Source: Arhodomonas sp051195215 (GTDB lineage Bacteria; Pseudomonadota; Gammaproteobacteria; Nitrococcales; Nitrococcaceae). From it: a DNA stretch of 64,000 bases. The translations under genes and the position numbers were made by a program. Location of the stretch: positions 28,092-92,091 of the forward strand of contig NZ_JBNAZM010000016.1 of assembly GCF_051195215.1 (NCBI RefSeq), written 5' to 3'. The notes beneath the pieces are model-generated. The model made no database searches and had not been told where the DNA came from. It saw only the letters and a program-made list of their open reading frames with translations. Shown piece after piece: positions 54,659 to 63,711 of this stretch; position 1 is the first letter of the stretch, and each line of letters opens with the position of its first letter.

Positions 54659-55681
54659 ATGGCTGCCAAGGTGACCATCGCGGATGTCGCGCGGCGGGCC
54701 GGGGTTTCCACGGCGACGGTCTCGCGTGCGCTCAAGCAGCCGGATCGCGTGAGCGAGGCGACGCGGGAGCGGGTGCAGGCGGCCATCGATGCCGTCGATT
54801 ACGTCCCCAACAGCCTGGGTCGGAACCTGCGCACCCAGCGCACGGGCACAGTAGTGCTGGTGGTGCGCGATATCGGTAATCCCTTCTATCTGGAGATATT
54901 TCGCGGGGTCGAGGCGGCGGCGCGGGAACGTGGGCTGTCAGTGCTCATGGGTCACACCGAGAACGACGCCGAGCGCGAGCGCTGGTACTTCGACATGGTG
55001 CGTGAACGCCGTGCCGACGGCCTCATCCTCATGACCGGCAAGCTCCCGCCGGGCTTCCGGGTAACCGCCCGCTCGACACGCGTGCCCATTGTCGTCGCGC
55101 TGGAATACCTGGAGGACGTGCGGCTGCCCACGGTGCGCATCGACAACGTCGCCGCGGCGCGGGAGGCGACGGCCTATCTCGCCGGACTCGGCCACCGACG
55201 CATCGCCCACGTAAGCGGACCCACGCCGGAGTTGATGAGCCGCGACCGGCTCGACGGCTATCGTGCGGGGCTCGCCGATGCCGGCCTGGCCGGCGACGAG
55301 GCGCTCATCGTACGCGGCGACTACTCCATGGCGGCGGGCCGCGAAGCCACCGCCCGCCTGCTGGCGCTCGAGCCGCCGCCGACCGCGGTGTTCTGCGCCA
55401 ACGACGAGATGGCCATGGGCGTGATCGCGGCGGCCCGCGAGGCGGGCGTGGAGGTTCCCGCCGGACTGTCGGTGGTCGGCTTCGACGATATCGTCTTCGC
55501 ACGCAATTTCTCGCCGCCGCTCACGACCGTCGCCCAGCCCCGCCAGGAGATCGGCCAGCGTGCGCTGGAGCTGCTCGCCGCCCAGCTCGCCGGGGAGCCG
55601 GTGGGGGTCGCGGACGAAGTGATGCCGACCCGGATCGTACCCCGCGCCAGCACCGCGGAGCTGGTGACCAGTAAAACTTGA
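54659..55681 (+). CDS. LacI-family transcriptional regulator
   Basis: 340 aa. The LacI HTH is at residues 5-24 (VTIADVARRAGVSTATVSRA) with the hinge helix near 47-58 (NSLGRNLRTQRT), followed by a periplasmic-binding-like effector domain (about 63-330; SVVGFDDIVFARNFSPPLTT). It is encoded inside the operon it probably represses, through the 28-bp palindrome at 50031. The effector is likely the transported sugar or a derivative. Confidence 0.92.
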   Translation: MAAKVTIADVARRAGVSTATVSRALKQPDRVSEATRERVQAAIDAVDYVPNSLGRNLRTQRTGTVVLVVRDIGNPFYLEIFRGVEAAARERGLSVLMGHTENDAERERWYFDMVRERRADGLILMTGKLPPGFRVTARSTRVPIVVALEYLEDVRLPTVRIDNVAAAREATAYLAGLGHRRIAHVSGPTPELMSRDRLDGYRAGLADAGLAGDEALIVRGDYSMAAGREATARLLALEPPPTAVFCANDEMAMGVIAAAREAGVEVPAGLSVVGFDDIVFARNFSPPLTTVAQPRQEIGQRALELLAAQLAGEPVGVADEVMPTRIVPRASTAELVTSKT

Positions 55682-55703
55682 CGACAGCAAAAGGAGTACG
55701 GCC

Positions 55704-56948
55704 ATGCGTGGCAAGAATGCGGGCGAGCCCCTTCGCGTGGGATTCGTCGGGAGCGGTTTCATCGCCCATTTCCACCTGCGTTCGCTCATCGGTGTGCGCG
55801 ACGTGGTGGTCACCGGCGTGTACAGCCCCACCGCGGCCAAGCGCCGTGCGTTCGCCGACGAGTGCGCCCGTCTCGATCTCGGGGATTGCCGTGCGCACGA
55901 CTCGCTGGAGTCGCTATGCTGCGCGGACGACGTGGACGCATTGTGGGTTCTCTCGCCCAACAATACCCGGCTGGATGTTATGCGTACGCTCCACGACTGC
56001 ATCACCGGCGGGCGTTCGCGCATCTTCGCGGTCGCCTGCGAGAAGCCGTTGGCGCGCACCATTCCGGAGGCGCGGGAGATGCTGCGGCTCGCCGAGGCCG
56101 CCGAGCTCAATCACGGCTACCTGGAGAATCAGGTCTTCTCCACCGCGGTGGAGCGGGGCAAGGAGATCATCTGGCGGCGGGCGGTGCCGGCCACCGGGCG
56201 GCCGTACCTGGCGCGGGCGGCGGAGGAGCACGCCGGCCCTCACGAGCCGTGGTTCTGGCGCGGCGACCTTCAGGGAGGAGGGGTGCTCTCGGACATGATG
56301 TGTCACTCGGTGGAGGTGGCCCGCTACATGCTGACTTCGCCGGGGGGGGACCGCTCGGAGCTGGCGTTCAAGGCGGCCAACGGCACCGTCGCCAATCTCA
56401 AGTGGACCCGCCCCGCCTATGCCCGGGCGCTGCAGCAGCGCATGGGCAACGAGGTGGATTACCTCAAGCGCCCGGCGGAGGACTTCGCCCGCGGCAACCT
56501 GATCATGGCGGACCCGGACGGCAACGAGGTGATCATCGAGGCGACCACGTCGTGGTCCTACGTCGGCGCGGGGCTGCGCATCAATCTTGAGATGTTCGGC
56601 CCTGAGTACGCCATGGAGTTCTCCTCGATCAACGCGCCACTCAAGGTATTCATGTCCCGCGAGGTAACCGGCAGCGAGGGCGAGGACCTGGTGGAGAAGC
56701 AGAATGCGGAGCAGGGGCTGATGCCGGTGCTCGACGATGAGGCGGGGATCTACGGCTACACCGGCGAGAATCGGCACATGGTTCAGCATTTTCGCGCCGG
56801 CACCGTGCCCATCGAGACATTCCACGATGGCCTGGCCGTGGTGGAGATGCTGATGGCGCTGTACTGCTCCGCGGAGCAGGAGCGGGTGATTCGGCCTGAG
56901 GAGGTGGATCTGAGCGGCTTCGTCCCCGCGGTGGCGCGTCCGGCGTGA
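55704..56948 (+). CDS. Gfo/Idh/MocA-family oxidoreductase
   Basis: 414 aa. An N-terminal Rossmann motif (VGFVGSGFIAHFHLRSLI, about 12-29) and the EKP motif (ACEKPLART, about 111-119) identify this NAD(P)-dependent sugar/inositol dehydrogenase family; GGGVLSDMMCHSVEVARYML (about 192-211) holds the catalytic His-type region. AAGGAG precedes the ATG at 55704. It is last in the LacI operon, so the imported compound is probably oxidised here. A sugar kinase is not encoded, which suggests an oxidative route. Confidence 0.9.
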   Translation: MRGKNAGEPLRVGFVGSGFIAHFHLRSLIGVRDVVVTGVYSPTAAKRRAFADECARLDLGDCRAHDSLESLCCADDVDALWVLSPNNTRLDVMRTLHDCITGGRSRIFAVACEKPLARTIPEAREMLRLAEAAELNHGYLENQVFSTAVERGKEIIWRRAVPATGRPYLARAAEEHAGPHEPWFWRGDLQGGGVLSDMMCHSVEVARYMLTSPGGDRSELAFKAANGTVANLKWTRPAYARALQQRMGNEVDYLKRPAEDFARGNLIMADPDGNEVIIEATTSWSYVGAGLRINLEMFGPEYAMEFSSINAPLKVFMSREVTGSEGEDLVEKQNAEQGLMPVLDDEAGIYGYTGENRHMVQHFRAGTVPIETFHDGLAVVEMLMALYCSAEQERVIRPEEVDLSGFVPAVARPA

Positions 56949-56986
56949 GCAGCCGGCCGCCCGCGTGCAGCGGGCGGCCATTACGG

Positions 56987-57421
56987 TTACCGGGAGTAGG
57001 AGCTCTCCGGCTCGGGAATGGGGAAGAGCGCGTCGTACCCCAGGTTGTAGACGTACGTGTAGACGAGATAGAAAACCATCAGCGAGACGTCCATGGTCAG
57101 CGCCTGGGCGAAGCCGTAGTTCATCCACCACATCACCGGCGGCAGGGTGAACAGCAGCATGCCGAACTCGAAGACCAGGGCATGGATCATCCGCTCGCCG
57201 AGGGTCTTGCGCACCCGGCCGCGAAGGCGCAGCAACGTGCGGTCGAACCAGACGTTGTAGACGTAGTTCCAGGCGGTGGCGACCAGGGACATGGCAATGG
57301 CCAGGATACCGACCTTGTGCATCTCCGCATGGAAGAGCCAGCCGGCGAGGGGGCTGACAATGATCACCCCGATGAACTCGAAACACACCGCGTGACGGAT
57401 CCGGTCAGCGACGGAACGCAT
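56987..57421 (-). CDS. PACE-family multidrug/cation efflux protein
   Basis: 144 aa, four membrane helices arranged as two repeats of the bacterial transmembrane pair (BTP) domain. The first starts RIRHAVCFEFIGVIIVSPLA and the second RMIHALVFEFGMLLFTLPPV, an obvious internal duplication. Glu15 in the first helix matches the acidic residue essential in AceI. Known members export chlorhexidine and natural polyamines. It converges with the oxidoreductase gene. Confidence 0.92.
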   Translation of the reverse strand: MRSVADRIRHAVCFEFIGVIIVSPLAGWLFHAEMHKVGILAIAMSLVATAWNYVYNVWFDRTLLRLRGRVRKTLGERMIHALVFEFGMLLFTLPPVMWWMNYGFAQALTMDVSLMVFYLVYTYVYNLGYDALFPIPEPESSYSR

Positions 57422-57858
57422 CGAAAACCTCGAACAACCCGCCTTTGGGAACACTGCCGGACAAGATGGAGACCGCCTGAAGGCGATAAAGACGGCCGTC
57501 GGCGTACCCCGCCTGGACAGCGGAGCGGGCACCGGGCCCGGCAGAACGTTATCGCGCTATTTATACCAGACCGAGGGAGGCGGCACCAGACCGGGAAGGT
57601 AGAGACACCACAAAGACATAAGGCCCGCAAGGGCGGACACTCACGGCGTGGTTCGTGGAACACTCTGAGCTGTTCCGGGACCTGACAGCTATGATCAGCC
57701 AGTTCTCGATACCTTCATACAGCCTGTCTGGCGAAATGGCGAATGCTTCGGCAGAATAGGGCAGACGGCTGCGAGGCGTTAGTTTCACCCGTCAAGTGGC
57801 GACATCTTTCGGCAGGGAAGATTGGATGGTTCTGTGACAAGTCCAGGGAAAGGAAGGA
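57422..57858. other. Intergenic region before the RHS locus
   Basis: 437 bp with no convincing gene on either strand. It holds the control regions of the divergent PACE and RHS genes. GC content falls towards the right. No promoter or repeat stood out clearly. Confidence 0.5.
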
Positions 57859-59646
57859 ATGAGAGTGAAAGGAACAGGCAGGAATCCGCATCGGGTGTAC
57901 ATGGCGGGCCGAGTACGGGCTGCAAGTGCAGCCGTAATACTTGGGATTCTACTGCCGGTACACGTGCCGGTACACGCCGACGCGGCGCACGTTCCGGCTA
58001 TACCCGGTGATTGGAAATACCGTAAGGGGAAATGGGATCCCGAGGTTGGCTGCACAACTTCGCCCGACTACTGGGTGCAGAGAAAGTTGGAGCGGCTCGG
58101 GGGCGACCAACAGTGCTTCGCCCGCCTGCTTAGCAATTCGGGATGGTTAGCTGACAAGAAGCAGCATAATTGCCCACCTTATGAGCCTGAACACCCTCAG
58201 GAGGGTCAGCAACAGAAATACTTGGCCGAATACGGCGTGCCTGGCAGGGGGGACAAATGTAGCAACGCGCATGTGTTTCGGCAAAACTTCAAGGTCTTTC
58301 GGTATCGACCCTACTACTGCCCCGATGGGGGGCGCGTCCGACGCCGACAAACCGGTACACCCTGGGTCTTTGAATTCTACTGCGAGACGCCGTTCGATCC
58401 CGTGAATGCGGGTGAGCCGGACTGCGAGACTGGGAAGGGAAACCCGATGAACGTTGCCGTCGGCAACAAGTATCAGCACGACACTGATTTTGTACTTACC
58501 GGACCATTTCCTCTGCGCTTCGAGCGAAGCTACAACAGCCGGCATGCGCGACCGAGCACCATGGGCGCTCATTGGCGCCATACCTATGAGCGTAAGGTGC
58601 TCGTCGCCGAGCACAGTGTCTGCGACGACGGCGATGGGGAGAGCTGCGTTCGCCTTCATCTGGTCCGTGCCGATGGCAAAGAGATTGGTACCGGTTCGGC
58701 GCCGACAGAGTGGAGTGTGGACACGGTACCACCCGGTTATGAATGGCAGCTGCCGCCCTACATACGTGGTTCGCTCACCTCCACGAGGGAGGGCTATCGC
58801 TACGTCACCGCCAATGATGAGGTCGAGCTTTATGACAAGCGTGGCCGCCTGCTATCCGTGACCAATCGCGAGGGTGCCTCCCACACACTGCACTATGATG
58901 AAGCGGGACTACTGGTTGCCGTCGAGGGGCCAACGCAATGGTCGATGACGTTCGAATACGATGAGGCTGGGCGTGTTTCGGTGGTGCGGGCTCCGGGGGG
59001 GCGCCTTTATCGGTACAACTATGATGACGACGGTCGTTTGGTTTCGGTGACCTACCCGGATGGTTCGGGAAGCAGTGTTCGTAAGTATCATTACGAGAAC
59101 ACTGATTATCCTACGCATCTTACGGGAATAACTGACAGGAACGGTCAGCGATTCGCGACATGGAGCTACGACGACCAGGGGCGCGCAGTCAGCTCCGAGC
59201 ATGCCGATGGTGTCGAACGCTATACGCTCGACTACGAATACCTCAATGACGACCGCGATCCTAGGGTCACGGTAACCAACCCGCACGGGAAGCAATCAAC
59301 GCTTCATCTCGCCACCATTCACGGACTTCGCCGGGTCACGGAGGTCGAAGGTCACCCTACCGAGCACTGCGCAGCCGCGAACCGTTCCTACACCTACACC
59401 CCGGAAGGCAGGGTGGCCTCCAAGACCGACTGGCAGGGCCACACGACGACCTATGAGTACAACGACCGGGGGCTGGTAACCCGAATGGTGGAGGCGGCGG
59501 GCACGAGCGCCGAACGGGTGACTACGAAGCAGTGGCACCCGGATTTCCGCGAGCCGGTACGGGTAACCGAGTCCGACCGGGTGATCGACTACCGCTACGA
59601 CGCCAACGGCCGGCTCATCGAGCGCACGGTGCGCGCGCGCCCGTAA
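57859..59646 (+). CDS. Secreted RHS/YD-repeat protein, N-terminal half of a split RHS shell
   Basis: 595 aa. A signal peptide (RVRAASAAVILGILLPVHV, to about residue 44) precedes a Cys-containing region (about 45-190). A DUF6531-like RHS opening follows (GNPMNVAVGNKYQHDTDFVL, then FERSYNSRH, about 195-235), then YD repeats (LHYDEAGLLVAV, FEYDEAGRVSVV, YNYDDDGRLVSV and others). The protein stops after DYRYDANGRLIERTV, in the middle of a normal RHS repeat array. AGGAAGGA precedes the ATG. The next gene continues the array in the same frame after a 27-bp gap with its own signal peptide, so the shell is made as two secreted parts. Confidence 0.88.
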   Translation: MRVKGTGRNPHRVYMAGRVRAASAAVILGILLPVHVPVHADAAHVPAIPGDWKYRKGKWDPEVGCTTSPDYWVQRKLERLGGDQQCFARLLSNSGWLADKKQHNCPPYEPEHPQEGQQQKYLAEYGVPGRGDKCSNAHVFRQNFKVFRYRPYYCPDGGRVRRRQTGTPWVFEFYCETPFDPVNAGEPDCETGKGNPMNVAVGNKYQHDTDFVLTGPFPLRFERSYNSRHARPSTMGAHWRHTYERKVLVAEHSVCDDGDGESCVRLHLVRADGKEIGTGSAPTEWSVDTVPPGYEWQLPPYIRGSLTSTREGYRYVTANDEVELYDKRGRLLSVTNREGASHTLHYDEAGLLVAVEGPTQWSMTFEYDEAGRVSVVRAPGGRLYRYNYDDDGRLVSVTYPDGSGSSVRKYHYENTDYPTHLTGITDRNGQRFATWSYDDQGRAVSSEHADGVERYTLDYEYLNDDRDPRVTVTNPHGKQSTLHLATIHGLRRVTEVEGHPTEHCAAANRSYTYTPEGRVASKTDWQGHTTTYEYNDRGLVTRMVEAAGTSAERVTTKQWHPDFREPVRVTESDRVIDYRYDANGRLIERTVRARP

Positions 59647-59673
59647 CCGAACGACAACCGGAGGGAATCGGAC

Positions 59674-62004
59674 ATGGAGAGGGACCTCACGCGCCGCGTG
59701 GCCGCCGCGCTCGTGCTGGGCCTGGCGCTGGTGGCCACGGCGGCGAGTGCCGCGGTCGAGCGCAGCCGCAGCTACACCTACAACGATCTCGGCCAAGTGA
59801 CGAGCGTCGATGGCCCGCGCACCGACGTGCAGGACGTCACCCACTTTGCCTACGACAGCGCGGGCAACCGTACCCGCGTGACCAACGCCCTCGGCCACGA
59901 AGTCACCATCGCCGAGCACGACGCCGCCGGGCGGCCGCTGCGGGTGATCGACGCCAACGGTGTGGCGACCACGCTCGCCTATGACGCCCGCGGCCGGCTC
60001 GTGCGCCGCAGCGTCGCCGGCGCCACGACGCGCTTCACCTACGACGCCACCGGCGAGATCACCCGCCTCGAGCAGCCCGACGGCAGTTTTCTCACCTTCG
60101 ACTACGACGCCGCCCACCGCCTGGTCGGCGTCACCGACGCCGCCGGCAACCATATCGCCTACACGCTCGATGCTGCGGGCAACCGCACCGAGACGCGCAT
60201 CACCGACGCCAGCGGCACGCTCGCTTACCGCCAGCGCCAGGTCTTTGACCACCTCGACCAACTGATCGAGCGCATCGGCGCTGCCAGGCAGACCACGCAC
60301 TACAAGCACGACGCCAACGGCAACGTCACCGAGATCATCGATGCCAGAGGCCATCACACGTATCAGGCGTACGATGCCCTCGACCGCCTCGTCCAACGCA
60401 CCGACGCCCTCGGTGGCGAAACCGGGTATGCCTACGACGACGAGGATCGCCTCACCAGTGTCACCGACGCCCGTGGCAACACCACCCGCTACACCTACGA
60501 CGAAGCGGGCGACCTCGTGCGCCGGGAGAGCCCGGACAGTGGCGTGACCACCTACACGTACGATGACGCCGGGAATGCCACGAGCCGCACCGACGCCAAG
60601 GGGCAGGTCACCGAATACACCTATGACGCTCTCGATCGCATCACGGGCATCCACTACGTCGCTGACCCGAGCCAGGACGTCCGCCTGCACTATGACGAGG
60701 AGATGGCGAGCCATGGCATCGGCCGCTTGACCCGGATCGAGGACGCCACGGGTAGCACGCGCTTCGACTACACTGCCCGCGGACGAATCGCGCGTATGAC
60801 GCGCACCACTGGGGGCACGTCCTACACGGTCGAGTACAGTTACAACGCCGCCGACCGGCTCACCGGCGTCACCTATCCCAGCGGGCGCACGCTCACCTAC
60901 CGCTACGACGCGGTCGGCAACATTGAGCAGGTGACGACGAGCCACGATGGGGCAACGGTCGTACTCGCCAATGACGTGACCCACGCCCCCTTCGGCGGCC
61001 TCACCGGCCTCACCTACGGCAACGGGCTAACGCTCACGCGTGGCTACGACCAGGACTACCAACTAACCGAGCTGACGATTCCGGGGGTGATGGACCGGAC
61101 CTACACCTACGACCCGACCGGCAACATCACGCGCATCGGCGCCGCCAACGCCCAGTCCTTCGACTACGACGCCCTCGACCGGTTGACGGATGCCACGGGC
61201 CGCTACGGCGAGCTCGACTACGCTTACGATGGTGTGCACAACCGGACGAAGCGAATTGTCGACGGCGAGGTGGAGACCTACATGATCGACCCCACCAGCA
61301 ATCGGCTAACCCGGATCGACGACGGCACCGCCGTCGCCATCGAGCACGACGCCAACGGCAATATCATCCGCCGGGGCAACGACCGTTACCGCTACAATGT
61401 CGAGAACCGTCTCGTCGAAGTCACCCGCGACGGCGAGCGACTCGCCACCTACGGCTACGACGGCCAAGGCCGGCGCACCCGCAAGACCGTGAACGGCAAA
61501 ACCACCCACTTCGTCTACGGCCCCGGTGGCCAGCTCGTCGGAGAATACGAGCCGGACGGCACGCCCATCCGCGAATACGCTTACCTTGACGGCGCGCCGC
61601 TGGCGGTATTCGGTGACACCGGCATCGGCTACATTCATACCGATCACTTGGGCACGCCGCGGGCGGTGACGGATGCGGAGCAGACGGTCGTCTGGCGGTG
61701 GCGGAGCACGCCTTTTGGGCAGGACGGCGCGAATGCGGATTCGGACGGTGATGGCTATATCATGCCGCTTCGTTTCCCGGGGCAATATTTCGACAAAGAG
61801 TCCGGAATCTATTACAACGGGTTTCGGTACTATATGCCGTTACTCGGTGAGTACACGCGTAGCGATCCGGTTGGATTGTGGGGGGGGCATGAATACGTAT
61901 GCTTATGCTTGGGGAAACCCGCTATCAATATTCGATTCAATGGGACTTCGGGGCGAGTGCATATTCAACCCTCAAGGCGATCCCGAACTGAGTCGGACAA
62001 ATGA
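59674..62004 (+). CDS. Secreted RHS/YD-repeat protein, C-terminal half, frameshifted before its tip
   Basis: 776 aa as read. A new signal peptide (ALVLGLALVATAASA, to about residue 26) leads straight into about 20 YD repeats (for example FAYDSAGNRTRV, YAYDDEDRLTSV). The conserved RHS core is complete: GYIHTDHLGTPRAVTDAEQ (about 650-668) and SGIYYNGFRYYMPLLGEYTRSDPVGL (about 710-735). Right after DPVGL a run of eight G (61880-61887) shifts the frame, and the last 40 codons are out of frame with the true tip. GGAGGG precedes the ATG at 59674. Removal of one G would join it to the tip in the other frame. Confidence 0.85.
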   Translation: MERDLTRRVAAALVLGLALVATAASAAVERSRSYTYNDLGQVTSVDGPRTDVQDVTHFAYDSAGNRTRVTNALGHEVTIAEHDAAGRPLRVIDANGVATTLAYDARGRLVRRSVAGATTRFTYDATGEITRLEQPDGSFLTFDYDAAHRLVGVTDAAGNHIAYTLDAAGNRTETRITDASGTLAYRQRQVFDHLDQLIERIGAARQTTHYKHDANGNVTEIIDARGHHTYQAYDALDRLVQRTDALGGETGYAYDDEDRLTSVTDARGNTTRYTYDEAGDLVRRESPDSGVTTYTYDDAGNATSRTDAKGQVTEYTYDALDRITGIHYVADPSQDVRLHYDEEMASHGIGRLTRIEDATGSTRFDYTARGRIARMTRTTGGTSYTVEYSYNAADRLTGVTYPSGRTLTYRYDAVGNIEQVTTSHDGATVVLANDVTHAPFGGLTGLTYGNGLTLTRGYDQDYQLTELTIPGVMDRTYTYDPTGNITRIGAANAQSFDYDALDRLTDATGRYGELDYAYDGVHNRTKRIVDGEVETYMIDPTSNRLTRIDDGTAVAIEHDANGNIIRRGNDRYRYNVENRLVEVTRDGERLATYGYDGQGRRTRKTVNGKTTHFVYGPGGQLVGEYEPDGTPIREYAYLDGAPLAVFGDTGIGYIHTDHLGTPRAVTDAEQTVVWRWRSTPFGQDGANADSDGDGYIMPLRFPGQYFDKESGIYYNGFRYYMPLLGEYTRSDPVGLWGGHEYVCLCLGKPAINIRFNGTSGRVHIQPSRRSRTESDK
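61880..61887 (+). repeat. Poly-G8 tract at the RHS core/tip boundary
   Basis: Eight consecutive G directly after the DPVGLW codons. With seven G the frame would continue as WGG-MNTYAYAWGNPLSIFDS, a canonical RHS ending. The tract can be a slippage (phase-variation) site, a fixed mutation or a sequencing error. Confidence 0.75.
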
Positions 62005-62383
62005 GCGGCGCGTTAATATCACTGAGGAGTGGTCAAGTCTGTTCTGTGCGCCGGCACCTAAACCTGATCGTCCTGGGATTGGGTCGGGGGCACCTAGTCT
62101 GAATGCCGGGCCACCCGTGGACTTCTTTTTATTGTGCCAGAGAACATACTATTTTGAAGGTTATTGGGAGCGCAAGTTCAGGCGTGGGTACTGGGGGGTG
62201 CTACGTTGTTACGATGAATGTGGGGAGCTCACTGATGAGACATATGGGTTTAAGTACGTTGATAGCGTTTGGAAGCGCGACGGAGAATACTCCGTAAGCT
62301 ATAAAGGTCCGGTGTTTGAGTTGGGGGCGCCTGAGCCACAATTTGAGCCAGATGACCTTCCTCCACTTCGTCGACCTAGATAG
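61889..62383 (+). CDS. RHS C-terminal tip (variable, toxin-like) in shifted frame
   Basis: 165 codons counted from ATG 61889. The first 20 (MNTYAYAWGNPLSIFDSMGL) are the end of the RHS core; the following approximately 140 residues are the variable tip, with Cys-rich, aromatic-rich sequence (YYFEGYWERKFRRGYWGVLR) and an acidic, Pro-rich end. No known toxin fold is recognised. The DNA becomes clearly AT-richer here than in the RHS core, typical of tips exchanged by recombination. There is no separate ribosome site, so translation probably needs the frame of the preceding gene to be restored. Confidence 0.65.
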   Translation: MNTYAYAWGNPLSIFDSMGLRGECIFNPQGDPELSRTNERRVNITEEWSSLFCAPAPKPDRPGIGSGAPSLNAGPPVDFFLLCQRTYYFEGYWERKFRRGYWGVLRCYDECGELTDETYGFKYVDSVWKRDGEYSVSYKGPVFELGAPEPQFEPDDLPPLRRPR

Positions 62384-62411
62384 GTCCCCTGATTGCAAGC
62401 GTGATGGTTAA

Positions 62412-63461
62412 ATGGGAATTAATCGGTGCCAAATCTTAGTCGTTGCAGTTGCAACTGTGCCTCTGTGGTTGGTTGCCGACGTGGGTGCGCAATTAAGTGA
62501 TGACCAATTGCTTTGCCCATCTTTGATGGATGTTTCGCCATCTGCACTTAGTAAGCTGGAGTCTGCCTCAGGAAGAAATGAAATGCGAGCTGCTGTTAAA
62601 GAGCTGGGCAGCAGAGGGGAGGAGAAACAGCTAGAGTGCCTAGAAAATCTATGGAGGCGTGGTTCAGAAGAACGAGAGGGGGCTCGCTATGAGGTACTCA
62701 GCGATCCGGTGGTGCGGCTTGTGCTTGCGCAAATACTATTAGAAAATGGAAAGGAAGCCGGTGGCGCATATGTTTCGTATATCAAAGACAAAGCATACAG
62801 TCGTAATTGGGTTGTTAGGTCAAATGCGGCAGACGCGCTGGCAGCTGTAGGGGATTTGGAATCAATAGAGTTGCTCCAAGAGATAGCCAAGACACCACAT
62901 CGACTTGTGGCTTTGCGCGCTGTTTGGTCCTTGGAGCGCTTACACGAAAAAGGGGTGAGCAGGGATAAAGTGTTGCCTGTGGTTTCGGGGTTGGTGACAA
63001 ACCCAATAATTAAAGACGAAGAGGTTAAGAAAGTATTGCGTCGAGTGTATGAGGATATTTCTCGGGAGCAATTGGAAGAGTTAGAGCCGAGCGATGAAAG
63101 CGGGAAGGAGGGGTTTGTTGCTTTAGAAGAGATAGGTGGTGGTGATGATGCTTATGAGGGGCGAATTAAAGAGTTGGAGGATAAGGCGAAGGCTGGCGAT
63201 GTGGAAGCGCAACACACTTTAGGGGAATTTTATCTTCTTGGGGTTCATGTTAACAAGAATTATTCAGAGGCGTTAAAGTGGTTGTCTCTTTCTGCGCAAA
63301 AAGGATTCGCGCCCGCGAAAACCAGTTTGGCGAATATGTACCTCAGTGGTCGTGGCGTCGAGGAAAATAGAGAGAAGGCCGTTCGTCTATTGTTAGATGC
63401 AAAGAACCAAGGATATGCGCCAGCTAGGCGGATGTTGAGGATTTTAGAAAAGGGTAGATAG
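62412..63461 (+). CDS. Secreted HEAT/Sel1-repeat protein, candidate immunity or accessory protein
   Basis: 349 aa. A signal peptide (CQILVVAVATVPLWLVADVGA) precedes a helical region with HEAT-like repeats (about 90-215; RSNAADALAAVGDLESIELL, RLVALRAVWSLERL) and two or three Sel1-like repeats at the C-terminus (about 255-345; GDVEAQHTLGEFYLLGVHVN, AKTSLANMYLSGRGVEENRE). The gene is strikingly AT-rich against its surroundings, like the RHS tip 28 bp upstream. By position and composition it could neutralise the tip in the periplasm; an unrelated adaptor role is possible. There is no strong ribosome site. Confidence 0.8.
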   Translation: MGINRCQILVVAVATVPLWLVADVGAQLSDDQLLCPSLMDVSPSALSKLESASGRNEMRAAVKELGSRGEEKQLECLENLWRRGSEEREGARYEVLSDPVVRLVLAQILLENGKEAGGAYVSYIKDKAYSRNWVVRSNAADALAAVGDLESIELLQEIAKTPHRLVALRAVWSLERLHEKGVSRDKVLPVVSGLVTNPIIKDEEVKKVLRRVYEDISREQLEELEPSDESGKEGFVALEEIGGGDDAYEGRIKELEDKAKAGDVEAQHTLGEFYLLGVHVNKNYSEALKWLSLSAQKGFAPAKTSLANMYLSGRGVEENREKAVRLLLDAKNQGYAPARRMLRILEKGR

Positions 63462-63711
63462 TATCTGGGATGAGTGCTCTTTTTTCATCGTGCTTGCTTG
63501 GCTATTGTCTGCGTCCTGGTAGTCTGCAGTCTTTTTTTGTTCTTTAGCTGTCGAGACTCGGGTGATCGTATTCCAATTTTCGAAATAGCTCGAGCCGCTC
63601 CTGTTGCTGGTGTCGGGTCCCGGACGACTGCATAGATCCATCGCGATATGCATTGTGGATAGGCCGCGAGGTTATGCACGAGTTGATTGAGGGCGTCAGG
63701 GAAGGAGCCGG

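Noticed and set aside
59296..60984. 562-codon minus-strand frame within the RHS genes
   Set aside because: It is the mirror of the YD repeats and shows only repetitive Val/Gly/Asp sequence.
59760..61700. Repetitive DNA resembling a tandem repeat array
   Set aside because: The periodicity comes from coding YD repeats of the RHS protein and diverges at nucleotide level.
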